Below, piece after piece: positions 10,627 to 20,685 of a DNA stretch of 64,000 nt. The translations under genes and the position numbers were made by a program. Source of the stretch: Marinospirillum celere. GTDB lineage: Bacteria; Pseudomonadota; Gammaproteobacteria; Pseudomonadales; Halomonadaceae. Under the pieces are notes generated by a model, which was given only the letters and a program-made list of their open reading frames with translations, had not been told where the DNA came from and did no database searches. The stretch covers positions 372,001 through 436,000 of the forward strand of contig NZ_FOLH01000001.1 in NCBI RefSeq assembly GCF_900112235.1, written 5' to 3'. The number at the start of each line of letters is the position of its first letter. Within the stretch, counting starts at the first letter, position 1.

Positions 10627-11247
10627 ATGTTTGAACACTTTCTATCACTGTTCATTACCGCTGTCTTTGTGGAGAACATGGCTCTGGCCTTCTTCCTGGG
10701 CATGTGTACCTTCCTGGCGGTATCCAAAAAAATCGATGCTGCCTTTGGTCTGGGTGTGGCTGTTGTAGTGGTACTGGCGATTACCGTGCCGGTCAACAAC
10801 GTCATCTACAACTTCCTGCTGCGTGAAGGCGCGCTGAGCTGGACTGGTATTTCCGGTGCCGAAGAGATCAACCTCTCTTTCCTGGGTCTACTGAGCTACA
10901 TCGGTGTTATCGCTGCCCTGGTACAAATCCTGGAAATGTTCCTGGATAAATTTGTACCTGCGCTCTACAACGCGCTGGGCGTTTTCTTACCGCTGATTAC
11001 CGTCAACTGTGCCATCCTTGGTGCTTCCCTGTTCATGGTCGAGCGTGACTATGGCTTTGGTGAGTCCATCGTTTACGGTACAGGTGCAGGTGTGGGCTGG
11101 GCTCTAGCCATCGTTGCACTGGCCGGTATCCGCGAGAAGCTCAAGTACAGCGATATTCCTGTTGGTCTGCAGGGTCTGGGCATCACCTTTATCGTTACTG
11201 GTCTGATGTCCCTGGGCTTCATGTCCTTCTCGGGCGTACAGCTTTAA
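10627..11247 (+). CDS. nqrE: Na+-NQR subunit E
   Basis: Six-helix membrane subunit of 206 residues, paralogous to NqrD and to Rnf[15 protein letters not shown] and [12 protein letters not shown] carry the two conserved cysteines that, in the family, ligate the iron centre between NqrD and NqrE. AGGAGG-like GGGAGG lies at the end of nqrD upstream of the ATG. Confidence 0.96.
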   Translation: MFEHFLSLFITAVFVENMALAFFLGMCTFLAVSKKIDAAFGLGVAVVVVLAITVPVNNVIYNFLLREGALSWTGISGAEEINLSFLGLLSYIGVIAALVQILEMFLDKFVPALYNALGVFLPLITVNCAILGASLFMVERDYGFGESIVYGTGAGVGWALAIVALAGIREKLKYSDIPVGLQGLGITFIVTGLMSLGFMSFSGVQL

Positions 11248-11282
11248 GCTGGCGATGAACAGGTTAACAAAAGGGTATTAAT

Positions 11283-12518
11283 ATGGTTGACTCAACGATT
11301 ATCCTGCTCGGTGTGTTCATGTTCACCATCGTCGTGCTTTCGCTCGTCGTGGTGATCCTGGCAGCACGCAGCAAGCTTGTAAGCTCGGGTGAAGTCACAA
11401 TTGAAATTAATGGTGACCCTGAGCACACCATCAAAACACAAGCCGGGGGCAAACTGCTCAACACCCTGGCGGCCAATGGCATCTTCCTGTCCTCTGCCTG
11501 TGGTGGTGGTGGCTCCTGTGCCCAGTGTACCTGTAAGGTCATTGATGGGGGTGGTGCCATCCTGCCAACGGAAGAGTCGGCTTTCACCATGGGTGAGAAA
11601 AAAGCCGGCTGGCGTCTGTCTTGTCAGGTGCCTGTTAAGCAGGACATGAAAATTGAAGTAGATGAAGAAGTTTTTGGTGTGAAGCGCTGGACCTGCGAAG
11701 TGGTTTCCAACCCCAACGTAGCCACCTTCATCAAAGAACTGACTCTGAAGCTGCCTGAAGGCGAGAATGTTGACTTCCGCGCCGGTGGTTATGTCCAGCT
11801 GGAGTGTCCTCCTCATGAAGTTCACTACAAAGACTTCGATATTGATGAGGAATATCATCCTGACTGGGACAAGTTCAATGTCTGGAAGTATGTATCCAAG
11901 GTGACTGAGCCAACCATTCGTGCCTATTCTATGGCCAACTACCCAGAAGAAAAGGGTTTGGTGAAGTTCAATATCCGTATTGCCACTCCGCCTCCAGGAC
12001 GTGACGACCTGCCACCTGGCATTATGTCGTCCTACGTCTTCAGTCTGAAGCCAGGCGACACCATTGATGTGATGGGACCCTTTGGTGAGTTCTTTGCCAA
12101 GGACACCGATGCTGAAATGGTCTTCATTGGCGGTGGTGCAGGTATGGCACCGATGCGTTCACACATTTTTGACCAGCTGAAGCGAATCAAAACCAACCGC
12201 AAGATTACCTTCTGGTACGGTGCTCGCTCTCTGCGTGAAGCCTTCTATGTTGAAGAATTCGACAAGCTGGCTGAAGAAAATGACAACTTTGAATGGCATC
12301 TGGCACTTTCTGATCCGTTGCCAGAGGATAATTGGACTGGCTACACTGGCTTTATCCATAATGTTCTCTACGAGCACTATCTGAAAGACCATCCCGCACC
12401 TGAAGACTGTGAGTATTACATGTGTGGGCCGCCCATGATGAATGCTTCAGCGGTTAAGCTGCTGGAAGACATGGGTGTTGAACCTGAAAACGTTCTGCTG
12501 GATGACTTTGGTGGCTAA
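11283..12518 (+). CDS. nqrF: Na+-NQR subunit F (NADH-oxidising, 2Fe-2S/FAD)
   Basis: Electron entry subunit: NADH to FAD to a 2Fe-2S cluster. 411 residues. One N-terminal membrane helix (about 5-25), then a plant-type ferredoxin domain with Cys73, Cys79 and Cys82 in [11 protein letters not shown] and a later Cys in RLSCQVP. The FAD-binding RAYSMAN motif, the NADH-binding [14 protein letters not shown] and [10 protein letters not shown], and the C-terminal LLDDFGG are all intact. A terminator follows. Confidence 0.97.
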   Translation: MVDSTIILLGVFMFTIVVLSLVVVILAARSKLVSSGEVTIEINGDPEHTIKTQAGGKLLNTLAANGIFLSSACGGGGSCAQCTCKVIDGGGAILPTEESAFTMGEKKAGWRLSCQVPVKQDMKIEVDEEVFGVKRWTCEVVSNPNVATFIKELTLKLPEGENVDFRAGGYVQLECPPHEVHYKDFDIDEEYHPDWDKFNVWKYVSKVTEPTIRAYSMANYPEEKGLVKFNIRIATPPPGRDDLPPGIMSSYVFSLKPGDTIDVMGPFGEFFAKDTDAEMVFIGGGAGMAPMRSHIFDQLKRIKTNRKITFWYGARSLREAFYVEEFDKLAEENDNFEWHLALSDPLPEDNWTGYTGFIHNVLYEHYLKDHPAPEDCEYYMCGPPMMNASAVKLLEDMGVEPENVLLDDFGG

Positions 12519-12544
12519 GACACCATGCCAGTGAATGCTTGATC

Positions 12545-12580
12545 AAAAGGGTTGTCTCATACGAGAGGCAGCCCTTTTTG
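12545..12580 (+). terminator. Terminator-like hairpin between nqrF and nqrM
   Basis: AAAGGGTTGTCTC (12546-12558) pairs imperfectly with GAGGCAGCCCTTT (12563-12575 region) and is followed by T residues. It should reduce, or end, transcription into nqrM. Confidence 0.75.
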
Positions 12581-12601
12581 TTATAACTGAGGAGAAATCC
12601 C

Positions 12602-12841
12602 ATGCAGATGTTCCTGTTGACTCTTTTAGTACTGGGACTGATCGTCGTGATCATGTCGGTTGGTGTAATGATGGGCCGTAAACCCATTGCGGGCTCCTGT
12701 GGCGGTATGAGTGCTCTGGGAATGGAAACGGAATGTGATATCTGTGGTGGCGACAAACAGGTTTGTGAAACCGAGCAGGACAAAAACAAGCTGAGCCGCA
12801 ACAAGGCTGATCAGCTTGGCTATGATGCCAGCAAGAAGTAA
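12602..12841 (+). CDS. nqrM: Na+-NQR maturation protein NqrM (DUF539)
   Basis: Small membrane protein needed for assembly of Na+-NQR, thought to supply iron to the NqrD/NqrE centre. 79 residues: one N-terminal hydrophobic helix (3-22), then the conserved cysteines in GSCGGMSALG and ECDICGGD, and a charged tail. GAGGAGAAATCCC precedes the ATG. In many bacteria apbE lies between nqrF and nqrM; here the 83-base gap holds only a terminator. Confidence 0.93.
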   Translation: MQMFLLTLLVLGLIVVIMSVGVMMGRKPIAGSCGGMSALGMETECDICGGDKQVCETEQDKNKLSRNKADQLGYDASKK

Positions 12842-12941
12842 AAGTGCTTAGTCTGCACCAAAAGCCTTATTGTCACTGGCTGACTGGTGAGTCATCATGG
12901 CTTGGAATTAAAGGTATAAAAATGAGAGGGGTAAGCGATTA

Positions 12942-14336
12942 ATGGCAGTTTATAACTATGATGTGATCGTAATTGGAACCGGCCCTGCAGGTGAGGGCGC
13001 CGCCATGAACGCGGCAAAACATGGTAAAAAAGTCGCCGTCATCGAGCAGCAACAATTGGTTGGTGGCAACTGCACCCACAAAGGAACCATCCCCTCAAAA
13101 GCTTTGCGTCATGCTGTCAAACAAATTATTCAGTTCAACACCAATCGCATGTTTCGTGACATTGGTGAGCCTCGTTTTTTTTCTTTTCCCAAGGTTTTAG
13201 AGCGGTCCAATCGAGTTATTGAAAAGCAGGTAGCCTTACGTACCGGTTTTTATGCCCGTAACCGTACAGATGTATTTTTTGGCACTGCCCGATTTGTCGA
13301 TCCTAATACGATTGAAGTGCGGGACCACCATAACGGTATAGAATTTATCAAGGCCGAAAGGATCGTGATAGCAACAGGTTCTCGCCCTTATCGCCCGAAA
13401 GATATTAACTTTGATCACCCGCGTATCTACTGCTCAGATTCAATTCTCAGCCTTTCGCACACGCCCCGCTCAATCATTCTTTACGGAGCCGGTGTTATTG
13501 GCTGTGAATATGCCTCTATCTTCAGCGGCCTGGGCGTTAAAGTGGATCTGATTGATAACCGTGAACGCTTGCTTTCCTTCCTGGATGATGAAATTTCCGA
13601 TGGCCTCAGCTACCACCTGCGCAACAATGGGGTGCTGATTCGCCATAATGAAGAATATGAAAGCGTTGAGGTCGTTGACCAGGGTGTGATTCTCAACCTG
13701 AAGAGTGGCAAACGCCTGAAAGCTGATGCCTTCATGTGGTGTAATGGCCGTTCCGGTAACACTGAAGAGTTGGGTCTGGAAAATATTGGTTTGGAAGTGA
13801 ATAGTCGTGGACAACTGACTGTTGATGATCACTACCGTACATCTATTCCCCATATCTATGCAGCAGGGGATGTTATTGGTTGGCCTAGCCTGGCATCTGC
13901 TTCCTATGACCAGGGGCGCTCAGCTGCGGCAGATTTCCTTGAAGAGCCAACTTTCCGCTTTATTGATGATGTACCTACTGGTATTTATACCATTCCTGAA
14001 ATCAGCTCTTTGGGTAAAACCGAGCGTGAGTTAACCGAGGAAAAAGTGCCTTATGAAGTTGGCCAGGCCTTCTTCCGCACCCTGGCTCGTGCACAGATTA
14101 CGGGTGAAACTACAGGGATGCTGAAAATCCTCTTCCATCGCGAAACTCTCGAAATTCTGGGGATTCATTGCTTTGGTGACCAGGCTTCAGAGATCGTGCA
14201 TATCGGCCAAGCGGTTATGGCCCAAGAAGGGGAAGCCAACACCCTGCGTTATTTCGTTAACACTACCTTCAACTACCCAACCATGGCCGAAGCCTATCGG
14301 GTTGCAGCCATCAATGGTCTGAACCGGATCTTCTGA
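12942..14336 (+). CDS. sthA: Soluble pyridine nucleotide transhydrogenase
   Basis: Cytoplasmic FAD enzyme that balances NADPH and NAD+. 464 residues. FAD-binding [15 protein letters not shown] at the N-terminus, the second Rossmann motif [31 protein letters not shown], and the C-terminal dimerisation domain. In the region of the redox disulphide of related reductases it has [16 protein letters not shown], with only the first Cys, as expected for SthA and unlike lipoamide dehydrogenase. A 9-bp hairpin covers its stop codon. Confidence 0.96.
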   Translation: MAVYNYDVIVIGTGPAGEGAAMNAAKHGKKVAVIEQQQLVGGNCTHKGTIPSKALRHAVKQIIQFNTNRMFRDIGEPRFFSFPKVLERSNRVIEKQVALRTGFYARNRTDVFFGTARFVDPNTIEVRDHHNGIEFIKAERIVIATGSRPYRPKDINFDHPRIYCSDSILSLSHTPRSIILYGAGVIGCEYASIFSGLGVKVDLIDNRERLLSFLDDEISDGLSYHLRNNGVLIRHNEEYESVEVVDQGVILNLKSGKRLKADAFMWCNGRSGNTEELGLENIGLEVNSRGQLTVDDHYRTSIPHIYAAGDVIGWPSLASASYDQGRSAAADFLEEPTFRFIDDVPTGIYTIPEISSLGKTERELTEEKVPYEVGQAFFRTLARAQITGETTGMLKILFHRETLEILGIHCFGDQASEIVHIGQAVMAQEGEANTLRYFVNTTFNYPTMAEAYRVAAINGLNRIF

Positions 14337-14343
14337 TCCGGTT
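14322..14343. terminator. Hairpin at the convergent sthA / Tus-like gene ends
   Basis: AACCGGATC (14322-14330), loop TTCT, GATCCGGTT (14335-14343): a perfect 9-bp stem overlapping the sthA stop codon between two convergent genes. No T run on either strand, so intrinsic termination is only a guess. Confidence 0.4.
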
Positions 14344-14346
14344 GTT

Positions 14347-15213
14347 CTAGCGATAACGGTAAACGCGAAGACTCGGCAAAAAAGGCTCATCTTCCAGCTT
14401 GGTGTCAGATCTTCGCGCCCGTGTCCTGGCTTCGGGTGGCTCCTGGCTGGGTTGATTAAATGCTGGTAGTCGACCTTCATCATTGAGCAGAAAAAGAGGC
14501 ATGGCTATATTCATGGCCTTGCGCTCTGGTTGGCCCGGTTGGTTGTCACTGAAAAACAGGTTGGCACGCATCAAGGGTGCCTGGCTTTGAACCTGAGCTA
14601 GAGGTTCACCTGGAGAAAGGCCAGCAAGCTTTTTGAGCTGTATTTCAATATGGGCAGCATCGGTATTCATTTGCAAAAGGCGATACTCGGCCTCTTTAAC
14701 ACTGATGCGGCGAATACTGCGGCCACTGGAATACCAGCTAAAACGAATTTGCTCAACTGGTAGTTCGCATCCTGGTAGCTGCCGCCAGGTTTGCTTGAGA
14801 TGCAGACGTGCCAGGCCTTGATCTACCAGATGCGCATGTAAAGCCTGATGCCTTTCAGCCAAACGCTTACGTGCTTCTGGCAGTTCATCCGGAAACTCCC
14901 GACGAATAAGATCCAACTGGTGTGAAAAACTGACCTTGGCATGGTTCACTTCACCCAGCAGTTGCCAGTTCTTACTAGAAACTGCCACCAGGCCAGGATA
15001 GCTTCGCGTTGCCCGGCCATCTTGGCCATCCAGATACCAGATATCCAGTAAACAGTTGAGCAGCAGGCGGTGGCTGCTGGTTTGATCGTCAGCGCCCAGC
15101 ATCCAGCACTGGCCTTTTTCTTCTTCTAAGCCTGCTTGTAGAGCCTGCAGGCGTTGAACCAAATCATCAAAACTGCTGTCCAGTTGAGAGCCTAAACGAT
15201 AGTGGGTGCTCAT
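14347..15213 (-). CDS. Tus-like replication terminus site-binding protein
   Basis: 288 residues, soluble and basic, without a hydrophobic segment. From memory, the order of motifs matches E. coli Tus: N-terminal helices (LDSSFDDLVQRLQALQ), PGL followed by a helix like Tus RLPGVLCY, EFPDELPEARKRL like the Tus ELPTAARFEW region, IRFSWYSSGRSIRRI like LRFGWANKHIIKNL, and a C-terminal FLPSLRVYRY strand like LIIPRLHLYV. Tus binds Ter sites and stops replication forks from one side. The assignment rests on pattern similarity only, and overall identity is low. The ATG at 15213 follows a weak ribosome site (AAAGTGA) that overlaps a Ter-like sequence. Confidence 0.6.
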   Translation of the reverse strand: MSTHYRLGSQLDSSFDDLVQRLQALQAGLEEEKGQCWMLGADDQTSSHRLLLNCLLDIWYLDGQDGRATRSYPGLVAVSSKNWQLLGEVNHAKVSFSHQLDLIRREFPDELPEARKRLAERHQALHAHLVDQGLARLHLKQTWRQLPGCELPVEQIRFSWYSSGRSIRRISVKEAEYRLLQMNTDAAHIEIQLKKLAGLSPGEPLAQVQSQAPLMRANLFFSDNQPGQPERKAMNIAMPLFLLNDEGRLPAFNQPSQEPPEARTRARRSDTKLEDEPFLPSLRVYRYR

Positions 15214-15218
15214 AGTTT

Positions 15219-15236
15219 CACTTTAACCTACAATAG
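15219..15236 (-). promoter_or_regulatory. Possible Ter-like site at the start of the Tus-like gene
   Basis: On the minus strand, reading with the gene, CTATTGTAGGTTAAAGTG lies just before the start codon. E. coli TerB contains TGTTGTAACTAAAGT and lies in the same place and orientation before tus. The match needs one inserted base and lacks the fork-blocking G6. Read on the plus strand, TACAAT (15229-15234) could instead be a -10 box for the Lol operon. Confidence 0.35.
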
Positions 15237-15269
15237 CGGCCGAAATGCTTTCAAGGATCTGACAACTCA

Positions 15270-16508
15270 ATGGCTTCAATACCCTTGTTGGTTGGCTTGC
15301 GTTATACCCGAGCCAAACGACGTAATCATTTCATCTCCTTTATTTCCCTGACGTCCATGATTGGCATGACTCTGGGTGTGGCGGTGCTGATTCTGGTTCT
15401 TTCCGTCATGAATGGTTTTGACCGCGAACTCAGGCAACGAATTCTGGGTATGGTGCCTCACTCCGCGATCAAAAACCAACAGGATTTCAGTGACTGGCAA
15501 AGCGTTGCTGAAGAGCTGAAAGAGCATCCTCGCGTGATCGGCGCGGCACCCTTTGTTAATTCCCAAGGTATGCTAATGCAAAGGGGTAACCATCGGGGTG
15601 CTCTGGTATCAGGTATCCTGCCGGAATGGGAAACCCAGGTTTCAATCATTGGTGAGCATCTGGTCGGCACCGAACTGACAGACCTCCAGTCGGGTGAATT
15701 TAACATCATCCTGGGGGATATCCTGGCTCGCTTTCTGCGTGTTCAGAAGGGCGATCAAGTCACGCTGTTGATTCCAGAAGCCTCAATAACCCCAGCGGGC
15801 GTCTTTCCCCGTTTGAAACGCTTTAATGTGGTGGGCACCTTCAAAGTGGGGGCTGAGCTGGATGGCAATCTGGCTTATGTTCACCTGGAGGATATGCAGC
15901 GGCTGATGCGAATGAATGCTTCGGTCGAGGGTATCCGCCTGCAATTGGATGATCTCTTCCAGGCACCCTCGGTGACACGTGAGCTGGTCAATCAGTTGGG
16001 CCATCCCTATCGAGGGCAGGATTGGACCCACACTCAAGGCAATCTCTTTCAGGCCATCCAAATGGAAAAACGGATGATCGGCCTCTTGCTGATGATTATT
16101 GTTGCTGTGGCAGCCTTCAATATTGTTTCCACCCTGGTAATGGTGGTCACTGACAAGCAATCAGATATTGCCATTCTCAGAACCTTGGGAGCGACACCGG
16201 GAACCATCATGCGTATTTTCATGGTCCAGGGGCTCACCATCGGGGTAATAGGAACGCTGGTCGGTGTGGCTTTGGGCATCCTGCTAGCACTTAACATTAG
16301 TGAACTGGTGCTTTGGGTAGAGACCACCCTGGGCATTCAATTCCTGGATGCCAATGTGTATTTCATCAGCTACCTGCCTTCAGAATTACGCTGGGATGAT
16401 GTGCGCTTTATTACCCTGGCTGCGCTGGGCTTAAGCTTGGTTTCAACTCTTTATCCCGCTTGGCGGGCATCCCGTATTCAGCCAGCGGAGGCACTGCGTT
16501 ATGACTGA
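15270..16508 (+). CDS. lolC: Lipoprotein-releasing ABC transporter permease (LolC/E family, single-permease type)
   Basis: Inner-membrane permease that extracts outer-membrane lipoproteins and passes them to LolA. 412 residues: one N-terminal helix (about 24-46), a large periplasmic domain, then three helices (about 270-295, 315-345, 375-400) and the usual C-terminal [14 protein letters not shown]. The segment [20 protein letters not shown] corresponds to the LolC hook that contacts LolA. No second permease gene follows; lolD overlaps by eight bases and is the last gene. This suggests a homodimeric LolF-like system, or a lolE elsewhere. Confidence 0.9.
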   Translation: MASIPLLVGLRYTRAKRRNHFISFISLTSMIGMTLGVAVLILVLSVMNGFDRELRQRILGMVPHSAIKNQQDFSDWQSVAEELKEHPRVIGAAPFVNSQGMLMQRGNHRGALVSGILPEWETQVSIIGEHLVGTELTDLQSGEFNIILGDILARFLRVQKGDQVTLLIPEASITPAGVFPRLKRFNVVGTFKVGAELDGNLAYVHLEDMQRLMRMNASVEGIRLQLDDLFQAPSVTRELVNQLGHPYRGQDWTHTQGNLFQAIQMEKRMIGLLLMIIVAVAAFNIVSTLVMVVTDKQSDIAILRTLGATPGTIMRIFMVQGLTIGVIGTLVGVALGILLALNISELVLWVETTLGIQFLDANVYFISYLPSELRWDDVRFITLAALGLSLVSTLYPAWRASRIQPAEALRYD

Positions 16509-17193
16509 TACAGCCAGACAAGCCGTACTCACTTGCCGGGACCTCACCAAAACCTATACCGAAGGCCCTGAAGAAGTGCAGGTGCTGGCCGGAATTAATC
16601 TTGATGTGTACCCCGGTGAGCGCCTAGCTATTGTCGGCAGTTCCGGTTCCGGCAAAACCACCCTGTTGAATCTGCTGGGTGGCCTGGACTTGGCCAGTGG
16701 TGGGGCAGTGGCGCTGGCCGGTAAAAACTATGCCGATATGAATGAAAAACAGCGGGGTCAGTGGCGCAATCGCCAATTGGGCTTTGTTTACCAGTTTCAT
16801 CACCTATTGGCTGAGTTTACGGCCCTGGAAAATGCCGCCATGCCCTTGCTGATTCGTGGCACGCCCATGAAGCAAGCCAAGACTGAAGCCCTAAAGCTCT
16901 TGGATAGAGTGAAAGTTTCCCATCGTGCAGAGCATAAACCAGCAGAATTGTCAGGTGGGGAACGCCAGCGAGTCGCTTTGGCCAGAGCTTTGGTCAGCCA
17001 GCCAGCCTGTGTGCTTCTGGACGAACCAACAGGTAACTTGGATCAGCATACCGGGCAAGAGGTTCAGCAGCTTTTAACTGAGTTGGCAGAAGGTTCAGGA
17101 ACAGCCTTTATCGTGGTGACCCATGATCCATTAATGGCTGCCAAGCAGCAGCGCATCCTGCGTTTGGAAAATGGGCTGTTGATCAGCGATTAA
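16501..17193 (+). CDS. lolD: Lipoprotein-releasing ABC transporter ATPase
   Basis: ATPase of the Lol transporter, 230 residues. Walker [10 protein letters not shown], LolD-type LNLLGGLD, signature [14 protein letters not shown], Walker [13 protein letters not shown] and switch histidine VVTHD are all intact. Starts within the last codons of the permease gene (ATG at 16501), so translation is coupled. The stop overlaps the end of the opposite-strand DUF2062 gene by four bases. Confidence 0.96.
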   Translation: MTDTARQAVLTCRDLTKTYTEGPEEVQVLAGINLDVYPGERLAIVGSSGSGKTTLLNLLGGLDLASGGAVALAGKNYADMNEKQRGQWRNRQLGFVYQFHHLLAEFTALENAAMPLLIRGTPMKQAKTEALKLLDRVKVSHRAEHKPAELSGGERQRVALARALVSQPACVLLDEPTGNLDQHTGQEVQQLLTELAEGSGTAFIVVTHDPLMAAKQQRILRLENGLLISD

Positions 17194-17726
17194 TGTTCAG
17201 GCGGCGGTGGCAATTTTTTAATGGCGACTCGCCGCTTCCATTGCAGGGAAACATGCCAGCGCCAAACCAGACGCACCCCCACATTGCCCAAGAGCGCAGC
17301 CAAACTACCCAAGATCACCGAGCCCAGTAACAGGGGCTGCCAAATCTGACCGAAACGATTCATCACCCACTGCATCATGCCATCGGTATCGGGTGGCTGC
17401 ATGGGCACATCAAGAATCCAGCTACCCAGTAGATAACAAACATAGAGCATGCCCGGCATGGTAATCGGGTTGCTGACCCAGACCATACCGACAGAAATCG
17501 GAAGATTGACCCGGAACAAGATAGCCAACAAAGCAGCTGGTATCATCTGAAAGGGCATAGGCATAAACGCAAAAAACAAACCAATACTGAAAGCGCCGCC
17601 AACGCTATTGCGGGTCAATATCCAGAGTCCAGGATCACCAAGGTGGGACGCCAAGAAGCCGAGAGATTTTTGCTCTCTGAGCCTTTCGGGTTTAGGCATG
17701 TAGCGTTTGATGATTTTGCGAGGCAT
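17190..17726 (-). CDS. DUF2062 membrane protein
   Basis: Unknown function. 178 residues from the ATG at 17726 ([16 protein letters not shown]); a start seven codons upstream has no ribosome site. Contains the DUF2062 pattern: [16 protein letters not shown], then [18 protein letters not shown], with three or four membrane segments and a basic C-terminal tail. A homologue sits near the Lol and comEC genes in Pseudomonas. Tail-to-tail with lolD. Confidence 0.85.
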   Translation of the reverse strand: MPRKIIKRYMPKPERLREQKSLGFLASHLGDPGLWILTRNSVGGAFSIGLFFAFMPMPFQMIPAALLAILFRVNLPISVGMVWVSNPITMPGMLYVCYLLGSWILDVPMQPPDTDGMMQWVMNRFGQIWQPLLLGSVILGSLAALLGNVGVRLVWRWHVSLQWKRRVAIKKLPPPPEH

Positions 17727-17824
17727 TTCCTGTACTGACCCCTCCATAAAAAGTGCGCGTATTATGCCTTTAAGTTAATAGCTGACCAAGCAGGGAAAGT
17801 CATTTTTTTGCAGGAAGCAAACCA

Positions 17825-20125
17825 ATGTTTTCAAACCATTTTTACAAGGACATCCCAAGCTGCTGGTTTTTTGCTGCTGGCCTTGTAGTTGGCATTCAGC
17901 TGGCTTTGCTACTTTCCAGCTGGCCGCCCTCGGAAGCTCTCATCCTCGCTCTTCCTCTTGCCCTGAGCTTGCTCAGACGTAAGCACTGGACCCTATTAGG
18001 CCTGCTTAGCGGTTATACCTGGTTGCTCCTGTTTTTGGCATGGCGAATGGAGCTTGCGCCCTCGTGGCAGGATACTCAAGCAGGTGTTCTTATCAAGGGT
18101 GACATTTTAGCGACAAGCACCTCTGCTGGCGGGCGGGGCACTATTCAAATGCGGGTACTCACTTGTCAGCGGGAGACAGGTGAGCCCTGCCAACTGGCTG
18201 CCAAAGCTGCGGCACCCATTCGATTGAACTGGTATTCAGCTGAACCCTTACCTCGTCCTGGTGAACAGTGGCAACTTGAAGCTAGAATTCGCCCACTTCG
18301 ATCTTTAAAAAATGAACAGGTTCCCAGTTTTACAGGCAATCAATTGGCTCGTGGCCTAGTGGGTAGAGGCTATGTTGGACGCTCGGCTGACATTCAGAAG
18401 CTCCAGGATGCTAGGGGTTTACCAGCTTGGCGAACCCAGCTTTTGGAAAGCCAACAAGCTGCTGATCTTCACCCACAAGGGCAGCGTTTTCTATTGGCCT
18501 TGGCGCTTGGTGAAGGGCAGGCACTCAATCATCAAGACTGGCAAACCTTACAAAAGACAGGCACTGTTCACCTCTGGGTCATCTCTGGCCTGCACCTGGG
18601 AATGCTGGCTGGGTTATTACTTTGGTTGGCCAGACGCCTAGAGTTTCCCTGGACGGCTGCTCTGGTGTTATCGTTGCTGGTTGCCTGGGGCTATGCCCAT
18701 TTGGCAGGCTGGGGCGTTGCCACTCAGCGGGCAGCGATCATGTTGGCAATGGGGGCTCTGATCCTTAGCGGCTGGCGGCAACTTAGCCCCTGGACCGTCT
18801 TTAGCCTCGCTTTGATCGCGGTATTGGTGCTCAACCCCTTACTGGTACTGACGCGTGGCTTCTGGCTTTCCTTTGGAGCCGTTGCCCTGTTGATGTTTTC
18901 TTTGCGTGGTCTTCGTCAGGCCCCGGCCTGGAAAAATCTGATCAGGGTGCAGTGGGTGATCACCCTGGGTTTAACGCCCTTGCTGCTCTGGCAGTCAGCG
19001 CACTTTAGTATCTGGGCACCTCTGGTCAACTTGGTTGCTGTACCCCTGGTCGGTTTGCTTTTGCTGCCGCTAAGTTTTGCCAGCCTCCTGGTTAGCCTGC
19101 TGGGTGGCAGTTGGCTGGCTGAATTTACTTCCTGGCTGTTTGCCGGAACACACCTGGCGTTAACCTGGGTCGCCAACTTACCCGCCTTGCAAATCCAACA
19201 ACCGACTTACCTTTGGATAGGCCTGCTTGGCCTCTTACCACCGGGGTTTCCTGGACGCTGGCTCGCCCCCTTGGGTTTATTCCTGGCTTTCCTGCCTTTG
19301 CCTACTGCTTTTCCATCCCTTGAAGACGAGACTTGGCAAGTCAGAGTTTTGGATGTGGGGCAGGGTACGGCTGTACTGGTTGAAAGCCAGGGAGAGCAAC
19401 TGCTTTATGATACCGGGCGCAGCTTTCCTTCAGGCTGGGCACCAGTCGTGAATGCCATAGAACCCTGGTTAACTGCCCAGGGTCTGAACAAAATCGTGAT
19501 CAGCCATGATGATATCGACCACTCAGGGGGCTTGCTTCCCTTGTTGCAACGCTGGCCTGTTGAAACAATCATCATGTCCCGGCCACTCGCTCCCAATAAA
19601 CCCACCCAGGCTCAAGGGCAGCTTTGTTATGCAGGACAGCAATGGCAGTTAGGTGCCTTGGAAATCCTGGCCCTTTGGCCGCCAAGACCTGTTGATCGAC
19701 GTGTTGAAGATGAAGATTCTTGTGTGCTTTTGGTTAGGGGTGAAGAACACAGCCTGCTCCTGACAGGTGATGCAGGAACGCCTGAAGAAGCCTTTTTCAG
19801 CCAAGCCTTACCCAGCCTGTTAAAAGGCCAGACACTCACCCTGCTACAAACCGGACACCATGGCAGCCAAACCTCAACCGGCAATCCCTTACTGGAAGCC
19901 ACCCGGCCGCAATGGGCCCTGCACACCTCCGGCTGGCGCAATGCCTATGGCCATCCCCACGCCAGCGTTGTCCAGCGTCTCTACCAGCACCAAGTCAGAC
20001 AGAGAGACACAGGCCACCATGGCAGCCTGCATATTCAACTAGAGCCCGGCCAAGAACCCCAAGTCAGCAGCTGGCGACAGCAAAATCAACCCCTATGGAA
20101 CTGGATCAGTCATAAACCGAATTGA
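17825..20125 (+). CDS. comEC: DNA internalisation protein ComEC/Rec2
   Basis: Inner-membrane channel for uptake of transforming DNA. 766 residues: N-terminal helices and an OB-like domain, the Competence core (VISGLHLGMLAG near 255, multiple helices to about 490), and a C-terminal metallo-beta-lactamase-like domain with LDVGQGTAVLV, HDDIDHSGG, LLLTGDAG and LQTGHHGSQTS. Full length and uninterrupted, so competence is possible, although no other com gene is in the window. ATG at 17825 with AGGAAG upstream. Confidence 0.95.
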   Translation: MFSNHFYKDIPSCWFFAAGLVVGIQLALLLSSWPPSEALILALPLALSLLRRKHWTLLGLLSGYTWLLLFLAWRMELAPSWQDTQAGVLIKGDILATSTSAGGRGTIQMRVLTCQRETGEPCQLAAKAAAPIRLNWYSAEPLPRPGEQWQLEARIRPLRSLKNEQVPSFTGNQLARGLVGRGYVGRSADIQKLQDARGLPAWRTQLLESQQAADLHPQGQRFLLALALGEGQALNHQDWQTLQKTGTVHLWVISGLHLGMLAGLLLWLARRLEFPWTAALVLSLLVAWGYAHLAGWGVATQRAAIMLAMGALILSGWRQLSPWTVFSLALIAVLVLNPLLVLTRGFWLSFGAVALLMFSLRGLRQAPAWKNLIRVQWVITLGLTPLLLWQSAHFSIWAPLVNLVAVPLVGLLLLPLSFASLLVSLLGGSWLAEFTSWLFAGTHLALTWVANLPALQIQQPTYLWIGLLGLLPPGFPGRWLAPLGLFLAFLPLPTAFPSLEDETWQVRVLDVGQGTAVLVESQGEQLLYDTGRSFPSGWAPVVNAIEPWLTAQGLNKIVISHDDIDHSGGLLPLLQRWPVETIIMSRPLAPNKPTQAQGQLCYAGQQWQLGALEILALWPPRPVDRRVEDEDSCVLLVRGEEHSLLLTGDAGTPEEAFFSQALPSLLKGQTLTLLQTGHHGSQTSTGNPLLEATRPQWALHTSGWRNAYGHPHASVVQRLYQHQVRQRDTGHHGSLHIQLEPGQEPQVSSWRQQNQPLWNWISHKPN

Positions 20126-20142
20126 ACTAGGAGAGTAAAACT

Positions 20143-20391
20143 ATGCCTGAAATAACACGCTTTCTTGGCATCGTCATCAGTATGTACTTCAATGAGCACA
20201 ATCCACCTCACTTCCATGTAAAATACAACGAATATCGAGCGGTTATGAATATTTACACTCTGAACCTGGAAGCAGGCTACCTTCCAGCTAAGGTTAGAGG
20301 GCTGGTTGAAGAGTGGGCTGAGCCCCATCAGGCTGCTCTCTTGAAGATGTGGGAATCTAAAGAATTCTATAAACTCAAGCCGTTGGTTTGA
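20143..20391 (+). CDS. DUF4160 protein, first copy
   Basis: 82 residues with the DUF4160 pattern: ITRFLGIVISMYFNEHNPPHFHVKYNEY is the region rich in His residues, followed by ALLKMWE. Immediately followed by a DUF2442 gene. DUF4160/DUF2442 genes often occur as pairs and have been suggested to be a toxin-antitoxin-like module; the function is not established. AGGAGAG ribosome site. A paralogous pair lies at 25597-26107. Confidence 0.85.
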   Translation: MPEITRFLGIVISMYFNEHNPPHFHVKYNEYRAVMNIYTLNLEAGYLPAKVRGLVEEWAEPHQAALLKMWESKEFYKLKPLV

Positions 20392-20410
20392 CTGATTTAG
20401 GGAATACCTA

Positions 20411-20674
20411 ATGATCTATCTTGAAAGTGCCGAATATCTTAAAGACTACAGGCTGCGCCTGACTTTCAATACAGGTGAAACAGGTGAGGTTGATTTGAGC
20501 GACCTGCCCGCTTTATTTGATGCAGCTAAGCCTTTGCAGAAGCTTACAGAATTCAAAAAGTTTTACCTGGATGAGTGGCCGACTTTAGCTTGGCCTTGTG
20601 GCTTTGATCTAGCACCAGAAATGCTCTATGAAAGGGCAACAGGAAAAAAGCATAACTTCAAAGAAGCCATCTAA
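20411..20674 (+). CDS. DUF2442 protein, first copy
   Basis: 87 residues. DUF2442 pattern: short strands around YRLRLTFNTGETGEVDLSDL, then FKKFYLDEWPTLAWPCGFDLAPEMLYE. Partner of the DUF4160 gene 19 bases upstream. AGGGAATACC before the ATG. The module is inserted between comEC and exbB. No catalytic motif was recognised. Confidence 0.85.
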   Translation: MIYLESAEYLKDYRLRLTFNTGETGEVDLSDLPALFDAAKPLQKLTEFKKFYLDEWPTLAWPCGFDLAPEMLYERATGKKHNFKEAI

Positions 20675-20685
20675 GGAGTACACGG

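Noticed and set aside
12842-12941. Possible sRNA or riboswitch before sthA
   Set aside because: Only short imperfect inverted repeats were seen, and no conserved RNA motif was recognised.
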